From assembly GCA_020628635.1 (NCBI GenBank), contig JAHDEU010000099.1, positions 1 through 5,722 on the forward strand: a DNA stretch of 5,722 nt. The letters are read 5' to 3'. The stretch comes from Hellea sp. (GTDB taxonomy: Bacteria > Pseudomonadota > Alphaproteobacteria > Caulobacterales > Maricaulaceae). The notes below the pieces were generated by a model. The model saw nothing but the letters and a program-made list of their open reading frames with translations, made no database searches and was not told the DNA's origin. Positions 1-4,988 of the stretch are shown here, one piece after another. The position numbers and the translations under genes were made by a program. Within the stretch, counting starts at the first letter, position 1, and each line of letters begins with the position of its first letter.

Positions 1-89
1 GCGCATGGGCGCTCTCGTGTGCGGCGCATGTGGCGGCATTGCAAGCGGGGCGCGGCAAGGGTGTGGCCTTTGCGCGGCGATCACGATGT

Positions 90-112
90 CGTGGGAGTGG
101 CTTGCTCCCGCG
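90..112 (+). other. Hairpin in the leader of the lipoprotein gene
   Basis: An 8-bp stem (CGTGGGAG pairing with CTCCCGCG, including one G-T wobble) encloses a 7-base loop, tggcttg. It is followed by cgcccctctt rather than a run of T, so it is a poor match to an intrinsic terminator. It could be the weak terminator of a gene to the left, a leader structure, or chance in GC-rich DNA. Confidence 0.3.
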
Positions 113-147
113 CCCCTCTTGCGCGACAACGGGTCCGGGGGCTTGTC

Positions 148-153
148 GAGGAG
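148..153 (+). promoter_or_regulatory. Ribosome binding site that fixes the start at 160
   Basis: GAGGAG lies 6 bases upstream of the ATG at 160. This is the best Shine-Dalgarno match in the leader, and it supports 160 over the in-frame ATG at 19 as the true start. That start also places a signal peptide at the N-terminus. Confidence 0.75.
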
Positions 154-159
154 TATCGC

Positions 160-1722
160 ATGCCACCTGTCGCACACAGCTATCAAAGCCCTATCGCACT
201 GACGCTCGCCTCCCTGCTGGTCACGGCCTGCGGCAGTTCGAGCGGCCCGCCTGCGCCGGAGCCCGAACCGCAGACCAACACCCCGCCCGTCTTCAGCTCG
301 CCGACGTCCGCGAGCGTGCCGGAGAACAGGGTGGAGACCGGCCTGACCGTTCAGGCGAGCGACGCGGACGGAGATGGGATAAGCTACAGCATCGTGTCCG
401 AATCGACCGACGCCGCGCTGTTCTCCATCGATGCGGCCACGGGCAGTCTGAGTTTCCGCGACGCGCCCGATTTCGAACGGCCCGCAGACGAGGACGGCGA
501 CAATGACTACGCGCTCGCCGTGCGCGCCGATGACGGCGCGGGCGGCACGACCGATGCGGCGCTCACCATCACCGTGACGGATGTGGAGCAGTCGGCGCGG
601 TTCGTGCGGGTCGGCACGGGCCTGCCGCAGCCGATCTACCTGACCGGGCTGGGCGACGGCTCGGACCGCGTGCTGGTCTATTCGCGCCGCGGGCGCATCG
701 ACATTCTGGATCCCGGAACGGGCACGGTCGAGGCCGCGCCCTTCGCCGATCTGGGCGACAGCGTGGGCGACGCGCTGTCTGGCGAGGGCGGGCTGCTGGG
801 CGCGGCCTTTGCGCCCGACTTCGCCACGTCGCGCGCGCTCTACGTCAATGCCACCAACAATGACGGCGACACGGAAATCCGGCGCTACACGCTGGAGGCG
901 GGCCGCGACGACCGGCTGGATCCGGCCAGCGAGATGCTGGTCCTCCGCATCGACCAGCCGCTGTCCAACCACAATGCCGGATGGATCGGCTTTGCGGGCG
1001 ATGGCATGCTGATCATACCGACAGGCGATGGCGGCGGGGGCGGCGACCCGCTGGAGAACGCGCAGGACACGCAAAGCCTGCTGGGCAAGGTGCTGCGGAT
1101 CGACGTGGGCGGCGACGACTTCCCGGCGGACGACACCGCCAATTACGCCGTTCCCTCGGGCAATGCCTTTGCGAACGCCGCGGACGGCCGCGCGGAGATC
1201 TTCGCCACCGGACTGCGCAACCCGTTCCGCGCCAGCTTCGATTCCGCCACGGGCGACCTGCTGATCGGGGATGTCGGCCAGAACGCCGTGGAGGAGATCA
1301 GCCGGTTGTCGCTTGATGCGCCCGGCACGAATTTCGGCTGGAACGTGCGCGAGGGCACGCGCGCCTTTCGCGGGATGAGCACAGATACGCTGACCGACCC
1401 GGTCGCGGAATACCCGCACGGCTCCGGCCCGTTCGAGGGGCGCTCGGTCGCGGGCGGCTATGTCTATCGCGGGCCTGTCGAAGCGCTCCAGGACCAATAT
1501 GTGTTTGGCGATTTCGTGTCGGCCAATATCTGGTCGGTCCCGGTGGACGATCTGGTGATTGGCGAAACGCTCGGCAATCTGGATTTCACCCGCCAGACCG
1601 ATGCGCTCGCGCCAGACGAAGGCTCGGCCACGCGGCTGACCAGCTTCGGGCTGGACGATGCGGGCAATCTCTACCTGCTGTCGCTGGGCGGGGACGTATT
1701 CCGGCTGGAGGCGGACGAGTAG
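160..1722 (+). CDS. Lipoprotein with cadherin-like domain and glucose/sorbosone dehydrogenase-type beta-propeller
   Basis: This is a predicted exported, lipid-anchored protein of 520 residues. The N-terminus has a hydrophobic stretch (about 11-21) ending in the lipobox V-T-A-C, with the lipidated Cys at residue 24. A Pro/Glu-rich linker (29-43) follows. Residues about 43-142 resemble a cadherin-like repeat with acidic calcium-type motifs: PEN near 54, DADGDG at 68-73, an acidic run at 110-116 and DDG at 124-126. Residues about 145-515 match the glucose/sorbosone dehydrogenase (GSDH) six-bladed propeller: GEGGLLGAAFAPDF (208-221), NHNAG (270-274), GDGGGGGDP (289-297), LLGKVLRIDV (307-316), GLRNPFR (351-357), DVGQ (371-374), NFGWN (391-395) and GGYVYRG (432-438). 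By analogy with soluble PQQ glucose dehydrogenase, His271 is the likely catalytic base, and Arg353 and Trp394 fall at cofactor-pocket positions. The real substrate is unknown, and many family members have no proven sugar-oxidising activity. The stop abuts the stop of the opposing methyltransferase gene. The start at 160 rests on the RBS and lipobox. Confidence 0.9.
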   Translation: MPPVAHSYQSPIALTLASLLVTACGSSSGPPAPEPEPQTNTPPVFSSPTSASVPENRVETGLTVQASDADGDGISYSIVSESTDAALFSIDAATGSLSFRDAPDFERPADEDGDNDYALAVRADDGAGGTTDAALTITVTDVEQSARFVRVGTGLPQPIYLTGLGDGSDRVLVYSRRGRIDILDPGTGTVEAAPFADLGDSVGDALSGEGGLLGAAFAPDFATSRALYVNATNNDGDTEIRRYTLEAGRDDRLDPASEMLVLRIDQPLSNHNAGWIGFAGDGMLIIPTGDGGGGGDPLENAQDTQSLLGKVLRIDVGGDDFPADDTANYAVPSGNAFANAADGRAEIFATGLRNPFRASFDSATGDLLIGDVGQNAVEEISRLSLDAPGTNFGWNVREGTRAFRGMSTDTLTDPVAEYPHGSGPFEGRSVAGGYVYRGPVEALQDQYVFGDFVSANIWSVPVDDLVIGETLGNLDFTRQTDALAPDEGSATRLTSFGLDDAGNLYLLSLGGDVFRLEADE

Positions 1723-1726
1723 CTAG
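1720..1726. other. Abutting convergent stop codons
   Basis: The TAG ending the lipoprotein gene (1720-1722) is followed at once by CTA (1723-1725), the complement of the TAG ending the minus-strand methyltransferase gene. There is no intergenic DNA. I see no stem-loop with a T-run on either strand here, so termination must lie inside the opposing gene or be factor-dependent. Confidence 0.9.
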
Positions 1727-2214
1727 CGAGACGCCCAGGCCCGCTCCTCCGCACTGATGCGTATCGTCAGGACCATGGCGTTGAGCGCGCCGAACACGGC
1801 CGCGACTTCCCACAGGCCGAGCACGAGCGGGGCGACCAGGATTTCCGCGATCACCAGCATGTAGTTGGGATGCGGCACAAAGCCGAACGGCCCCTTGGTC
1901 ACGCGGTGCTCATTCCGCAGCACGATGATGCGCGTCGTCCAGCGCTTTCCCAGCGTGCCGAGGATATAGATCCGCAGCACCTGCAGCACGGCATATACAC
2001 CCAGCCACACATAGCTGACCGGATTGTCGTGGCCGAACCAGAGCATGGTGGCGATCCAGAGAGCGTGGACCGCCACGATCAGCGGGTAGTGTCCGGGGCT
2101 GTGCTCGACGCCTCCGGCCGCGATCAACCGCTTGGTGTTGCGCGTGGCGATGGGCAGCTCGATGAGTCGCTCTAGTATCACGTAAGCCAGGAAGAGGACC
2201 GCGACGGTGTTCAT
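1723..2214 (-). CDS. ICMT-family membrane methyltransferase, BpsB/YpbQ-like
   Basis: This is a small integral membrane protein of 163 residues, similar in size to Bacillus YpbQ (BpsB). Hydrophobic segments lie at about 2-19, 43-60, 66-84, 116-134 and 136-152. The C-terminal half carries the family signature: LGKRWTTRIIVL (88-99), GPFGFVPHPNY (108-118) and RISAEE (152-157), which together form the S-adenosylmethionine and substrate site. The usual basic residue before HPNY is Pro114 here. In B. subtilis, BpsB O-methylates the alkylpyrones made by its type III PKS partner BpsA. The same order here, PKS then methyltransferase, makes O-methylation of a polyketide far more likely than methylation of prenylated protein, which bacteria generally lack. 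The gene starts one base after the PKS stop (TAG-G-ATG) with only weak Shine-Dalgarno sequence, suggesting translational coupling. The product and chain length are unknown. Confidence 0.9.
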   Translation of the reverse strand: MNTVAVLFLAYVILERLIELPIATRNTKRLIAAGGVEHSPGHYPLIVAVHALWIATMLWFGHDNPVSYVWLGVYAVLQVLRIYILGTLGKRWTTRIIVLRNEHRVTKGPFGFVPHPNYMLVIAEILVAPLVLGLWEVAAVFGALNAMVLTIRISAEERAWASR

Positions 2215-2218
2215 CCTA
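2212..2218 (-). promoter_or_regulatory. Stop-start coupling site between PKS and methyltransferase genes
   Basis: On the minus strand the PKS stop TAG (2218-2216) is followed by a single G and then the methyltransferase ATG (2214-2212). The upstream sequence GGGTGAG is only a weak ribosome binding site. Termination-reinitiation is therefore the likely way the second gene is translated, which would tie its output to that of the PKS. Confidence 0.75.
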
Positions 2219-3268
2219 GCTCACCCAGATCGGCGTGAACCCGGCCGAAAAGCCCGGCCCCAGCGCGCAGGCCAGCAGCGGCTTGCCGGACCCCTTGGCG
2301 TCGCCGCGCTCCAGTACGCGTTTGAGCACGAAGAGCACGGTTGGCGCGCTCATATTGCCGTAGTCCGTCAGGATGTCCCGCTCCACGTCGAGATAGCCCT
2401 GGCCCAGCTCGAGGCTGGCTTCCAGCGCGTCCACGACCTTCGCCCCGCCGGGATGGGACACGATGCGGCCCAGCCCTTCATGTGTGAGCTCCATGGCGGA
2501 CAGCGCATGGTCGGCGGCCGCGCGGAATTCGGATGTGACAAAGTCCGGAATGCTCCGGTCGAAGACGACGCCGAGCCCGTCCTCGTCCACCTCCCAACCC
2601 ATGATGGGAAGCGTGTCGTCCCAGGTCTTGGACGCCCCGCGCCCGATGCGGATCGCTGTTTCTTCGCCGGACAGGCACATCGCCGCCGCGCCGTCGCCGA
2701 ACAGGATGGTCGCGATGATGTCGGCTTTTTTCGGGCGCGCCTTGCGGAAATGCAGCGTGCAGGTCTCGATGACAACCAGCAGCACTTTTGCTGCCGGGTT
2801 GGCGGCGGCCAGCTCCCGCGCCGTGTTCAACCCGCCAATCCCGCCCGCGCAGCCCAGCCCGAAGAGCGGCACGCGCAGGCAGTCGTCGCGAAAGCCCATC
2901 TCGCCCTTGGCCTGCGCATCCAGCGTGGGCGTGGCGATGCCGGTGGAGCTGACCGTGACGAGGATATCGACGCTGTCCGCCGTCCATCCGGCCTTGTCCA
3001 GCGCCTGCGCCGCCGCGTCGATATAGAGCGCCTTGGCCCCACTCATGTAGCGCGCATTGCGGTCGGTCCAGCCTTGCGCATTCTCGAACCAGTCGAACGG
3101 CGCGACCGAGTAGCGCATGCGCACGCCCGACGTGTCGAAGACGGGGGCAAGCCGCTCAAACCCCTTGAAGCGCGGCCCCAATATTTCATGCGCCCGGTCC
3201 CGCACCTCGTCCTGGGGCAGGGCGTGGGGCGGCACGCAGGTCGATAGCCCGTGGAGGAAGACAGTCAT
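2216..3268 (-). CDS. Type III polyketide synthase (chalcone/stilbene synthase family, BpsA-like)
   Basis: This 350-residue enzyme is a normal length for a homodimeric type III PKS. It is predicted to extend an acyl-CoA starter with malonyl-CoA and cyclise the product. The full catalytic triad is visible: Cys140 in PLFGLGCAGG (134-143), His272 in VSHPGG (270-275) and Asn305 in YGNMSAPT (303-310). Other family landmarks are ETCTLHF (168-174), GDGAAA (191-196) and the C-terminal loop ALGPGFSAG (335-343), equivalent to the GFGPG loop of chalcone synthase. The ICMT-like partner points to long-chain alkylpyrone or alkylresorcinol synthesis rather than a plant-type aromatic starter, although starter choice cannot be read from sequence alone. 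The ATG at 3268 is well constrained: the next in-frame Met is residue 51, an in-frame stop lies 33 bases upstream (3304-3302), and no ATG, GTG or TTG occurs between. The start lacks a Shine-Dalgarno sequence and directly follows a hairpin. It is the first gene of a two-gene operon. Confidence 0.95.
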   Translation of the reverse strand: MTVFLHGLSTCVPPHALPQDEVRDRAHEILGPRFKGFERLAPVFDTSGVRMRYSVAPFDWFENAQGWTDRNARYMSGAKALYIDAAAQALDKAGWTADSVDILVTVSSTGIATPTLDAQAKGEMGFRDDCLRVPLFGLGCAGGIGGLNTARELAAANPAAKVLLVVIETCTLHFRKARPKKADIIATILFGDGAAAMCLSGEETAIRIGRGASKTWDDTLPIMGWEVDEDGLGVVFDRSIPDFVTSEFRAAADHALSAMELTHEGLGRIVSHPGGAKVVDALEASLELGQGYLDVERDILTDYGNMSAPTVLFVLKRVLERGDAKGSGKPLLACALGPGFSAGFTPIWVS

Positions 3269-3286
3269 TGCGCCCAGCTTGGCGCA
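3269..3286 (-). promoter_or_regulatory. Hairpin directly abutting the PKS start codon
   Basis: On the minus strand TGCGCCAAGCTGGGCGCA immediately precedes the ATG. It forms a 6-bp stem (TGCGCC with GGCGCA) and a 6-base loop (AAGCTG). It occupies the place where a ribosome binding site should be, and no GGAG-like core is exposed. It could limit or control translation of the PKS, or it could be a double-stranded DNA operator. Confidence 0.45.
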
Positions 3287-3328
3287 TATGCACCCGCACC
3301 GCTAGGGCGCGCCTCCGCCAAGCGACCA

Positions 3329-3340
3329 TGCGTTAACGCA
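3329..3340. promoter_or_regulatory. Perfect 12-bp palindrome, candidate operator
   Basis: TGCGTTAACGCA is a perfect inverted repeat centred on GTTAAC. It lies 60 bases upstream of the PKS start and 95 bases upstream of the crotonase start. A symmetric site in a divergent promoter region is a natural binding place for a dimeric repressor such as a TetR or MarR protein. No such regulator gene is present in the window, so the protein is unknown. Confidence 0.4.
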
Positions 3341-3381
3341 GGTGGCCGTCGCATCCGCACCCGCCATTCACAATCTTGCAA

Positions 3382-3387
3382 TTGACG
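3382..3387 (+). promoter_or_regulatory. Possible -35 element for the crotonase operon
   Basis: TTGACG, which resembles the alphaproteobacterial housekeeping -35, sits 48 bases before the ATG at 3436. The matching -10 is poor. GACACG at the ideal 17-base spacing has little similarity to TATAAT, and GATAGC (3410-3415) lies too far away. Only the -35-like half is supported. Confidence 0.25.
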
Positions 3388-3426
3388 TGGAGCCCGCACG
3401 GCCCGACACGATAGCCAAACGCAACC

Positions 3427-3431
3427 GAGGA
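3427..3431 (+). promoter_or_regulatory. Ribosome binding site of the crotonase gene
   Basis: GAGGA lies four bases before the ATG at 3436. The spacing is slightly short but usable, and it supports this start codon. Confidence 0.65.
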
Positions 3432-3435
3432 CCCC

Positions 3436-4122
3436 ATGACCGACCTGCTCACCTACACGCTCGAAGATGACGTCGCGACCATCCGGCTCGACGACGGCAA
3501 GGCCAATGCCTTTTCCAACGCCATGTTCGACGCCGCCAATGCCGCGCTCGACCAGGCGGAAGGGGAAGCCAAGATCATCGTGCTGCGCGGGCGCGACGGC
3601 ATCTTCTCCGCCGGCTACAATCTCAAGGAGCTGATGCTGGGCGGCGAGACTGCGGTGAACCTGGTCAGGCGCGGCTCGGAATTCGCCGTGCGCATGATGC
3701 GCTCGCCCAAGCCGATCATCACGGCGGGCGACGGGCATATCGTGGCGCTGGGCGCGTTCCTGTTCCTCGCCGCCGACTACCGCATCGGTAAGCGTGGCCC
3801 CTTCACCGTCGGCCTGCCCGAAACCGCCAAGGGCCTGCCCATGCACAATTTCGGCCGCGAGCTCGCAGCACCCCGCCTCTCGCGCCGCCACTTCTCCCGC
3901 TCCTTCATCAATGGCGAGATGTTCAGCCCCGAGACCGCTGTCGATGTCGGCTTCCTCGACGAGGCCGTGGACGATGTCGACGCGGCCATTGCCAAGGCCG
4001 TCGCCTATTTCCGATCCGTCTCCCTGCACGCCTTTGCCATCAACAAGCCGCGCGGCCACCAGACGCTCTACCCCGTGCTGGAGCAGGCGATCGAGGACGA
4101 TATGGATTTGAAAGTCGGCTGA
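3436..4122 (+). CDS. Crotonase-fold protein, enoyl-CoA hydratase/isomerase family
   Basis: This 228-residue protein is somewhat shorter than a typical enoyl-CoA hydratase of about 260. Family landmarks are the N-terminal strand region VATIRLDDGKANAFS (13-27), the CoA-binding FSAGYNLKEL (57-66), the oxyanion-hole region GHIVALGAF (100-108) with ADYRIG (113-118), and FTVGLPETAKGL (123-134). Glu129 corresponds to the second catalytic Glu of rat crotonase (Glu164). The first (Glu144) falls in GAFLFLAADY, where a hydrophobic residue replaces it. One acidic residue is typical of isomerases, hydrolases or other crotonase variants, so classical hydration is doubtful although CoA thioester binding is likely. 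It is first in a coupled pair: its TGA overlaps the hydrolase ATG by one base. It is transcribed divergently from the PKS operon. Roles in beta-oxidation or in shaping an acyl-CoA starter are both possible. Confidence 0.9.
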   Translation: MTDLLTYTLEDDVATIRLDDGKANAFSNAMFDAANAALDQAEGEAKIIVLRGRDGIFSAGYNLKELMLGGETAVNLVRRGSEFAVRMMRSPKPIITAGDGHIVALGAFLFLAADYRIGKRGPFTVGLPETAKGLPMHNFGRELAAPRLSRRHFSRSFINGEMFSPETAVDVGFLDEAVDDVDAAIAKAVAYFRSVSLHAFAINKPRGHQTLYPVLEQAIEDDMDLKVG

Positions 4123-4124
4123 TG
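4120..4124 (+). promoter_or_regulatory. Overlapping stop/start TGATG between crotonase and hydrolase genes
   Basis: The A of the crotonase stop TGA (4120-4122) is the first base of the hydrolase ATG (4122-4124). Upstream sequence offers only GAAAG as a weak ribosome binding site, so translational coupling is likely and the two proteins are probably made together. Confidence 0.8.
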
Positions 4125-4988
4125 GAGCGCAGGTCCTACGACCTAAGCGACGGCCAGATATCGGCGCTGCATTTCGGCAATGTCAGCCAGCCCGTCCAGA
4201 TCGTGCTGTGCCACGCCAATGGCTTCAACGCGCGGAGCTACCGCGTGCTGCTGGAAAGCCTCGGCGTCCACGCCGTTGCGCTGGATTTGCGCGGACATGG
4301 GCAGTCGCAGCTCCCGACCGATCCGCACAGCCTCGCGAGCTGGGACATCTTCGCGGACGACATCGCGCAGTTCTTCGAGCGTTATGTCGAGCGGCCCGTC
4401 GTGCTGGCCGGGCATAGCTACGGCGCGGTGAGCGGCATTCTCTCGCTGCCGCGCACGCGCCATAAAGTGCGCGGATATGTGGGCTTCGATCCCGTTCTGG
4501 TGCCGTGGCTGTTCCGGGTGGCCGCCCGCACCGCGCCGGGCCGATCCTATATGAAAAAGCGCATTCCCATCGCGCGCAAGGCGGGCACGCGGACGCGGGA
4601 GTTCGACAGCGTGGAGGCCGCGTTCGAGCGCTATTCCGGGCGCGGTGCGTTCAAAGGCATGCCGGACGCGGTGCTGCGCGATTACCTGACCGGCGGGCTT
4701 CAGCCGGAAGCAGACCGCATGGTGCTGGCCTGCGCACCGGAATGGGAGCAGGCGATCTTTGTCGCGCAGAGCCACAATCTCTGGCCCTGCCTGCCGCTGC
4801 TGCCGGACAATTCGCGGGTCATATTCGCGGGCGCGCGCGGCAAGGTCAGCACAGCCGGACAGCGCGCCGCCATGGCCCGCAAACAGCCCGCTATCTCCGT
4901 CGAATTCGAAGCGGAACGCGCGCATCTGTTTGCGCTGTCCGATCCGGACTTCGCGGCTGACGTCCTGCGCTCCGTGCTGAACGGCTAG
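4122..4988 (+). CDS. Alpha/beta hydrolase
   Basis: This 288-residue soluble alpha/beta-hydrolase-fold protein has no signal peptide. The oxyanion loop HANGFN (31-36) follows a beta-strand (QIVLC), LDLRGHGQS (54-62) is the standard second motif, and the nucleophile elbow GHSYG (97-101) carries Ser99. The His of the triad is probably His268 in ERAHLF (265-270). The usual acidic residue after strand 7 is not seen: the stretch VIFAGARGKVS (233-243) has no Asp or Glu. Asp123 in GFDPV (121-125), after strand 6, is a candidate replacement, an arrangement known in some family members. Residues about 130-215 form the cap. An ester or thioester substrate is likely, but the family is too broad to say which. 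The gene is coupled to the crotonase gene upstream, and its stop overlaps the stop of the opposing thioesterase gene. Confidence 0.88.
   Translation: MERRSYDLSDGQISALHFGNVSQPVQIVLCHANGFNARSYRVLLESLGVHAVALDLRGHGQSQLPTDPHSLASWDIFADDIAQFFERYVERPVVLAGHSYGAVSGILSLPRTRHKVRGYVGFDPVLVPWLFRVAARTAPGRSYMKKRIPIARKAGTRTREFDSVEAAFERYSGRGAFKGMPDAVLRDYLTGGLQPEADRMVLACAPEWEQAIFVAQSHNLWPCLPLLPDNSRVIFAGARGKVSTAGQRAAMARKQPAISVEFEAERAHLFALSDPDFAADVLRSVLNG
4985..4988. other. Shared CTAG: overlapping convergent stop codons
   Basis: The palindrome CTAG holds the hydrolase stop (TAG, 4986-4988) on the plus strand and the thioesterase stop (TAG, from CTA at 4985-4987) on the minus strand. The two genes overlap by four bases. 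No intrinsic terminator is visible, so the 3' ends of the transcripts probably overlap. Confidence 0.9.

Larger units (their letters stand above)
1..159. other. Leader region upstream of the lipoprotein gene
   Basis: I see no convincing separate gene here. The reading frame of the downstream gene stays open through this stretch to the left edge, with an in-frame ATG at 19. The peptide it would add is rich in Arg, Trp and Cys and would bury the lipoprotein signal sequence, so I treat the stretch as untranslated leader. No clear -35/-10 promoter pair is visible. A hairpin and a ribosome binding site are listed separately. A longer protein beginning to the left of the window cannot be strictly excluded from this sequence. 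Confidence 0.55.
3269..3435. promoter_or_regulatory. Divergent control region between the two operons
   Basis: These 167 bases separate the minus-strand PKS operon from the plus-strand crotonase operon and must hold promoters for both. The region contains the 8-bp palindromes GCATATGC (3284-3291) and GGCGCGCC (3306-3313), a perfect 12-bp palindrome at 3329-3340, and a locally AT-richer patch at about 3366-3386. No unambiguous complete -35/-10 pair was found for either direction. Confidence 0.7.

Noticed and set aside
19..159. Extension of the lipoprotein gene to the upstream in-frame ATG at 19
   Set aside because: The added 47 residues lack family similarity and would place the signal peptide and lipobox internally. 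The GAGGAG site is correctly placed for the ATG at 160.
2207..3247. A 346-codon open frame on the plus strand, antisense to the PKS gene
   Set aside because: It mirrors the PKS codons. High GC in third positions removes stops from the opposite strand. The translation is Arg/Ala/Gln-rich with no recognisable motif, while the minus-strand protein has a complete catalytic triad.
3186..3299. Short minus-strand frame starting at GTG 3299, GTG 3293 or ATG 3287, overlapping the PKS start and ending at 3186, with a GGAGG 12 bases before the first GTG
   Set aside because: It could be an upstream ORF, but the Arg/Pro/Ala-rich translation looks like an out-of-frame PKS reading and the spacing from GGAGG is long. 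There is not enough evidence to list it as a gene.
3371..3415. Complete promoter for the crotonase operon built on TTGACG
   Set aside because: No acceptable -10 was found at 16-18 bases. Only the -35-like hexamer is reported, at low confidence.
3265..4059. A 264-codon open frame on the minus strand, antisense to the crotonase gene and touching the PKS start
   Set aside because: The translation is low-complexity (Gly/Ala/His/Val-rich) and resembles no family. The plus-strand frame is a clear crotonase with its own RBS. It is a GC-driven shadow.
4143..4925. A 260-codon open frame antisense to the hydrolase gene
   Set aside because: It has Arg/Ala-rich composition and no motifs, and the plus strand encodes a clear alpha/beta hydrolase with a nucleophile elbow.
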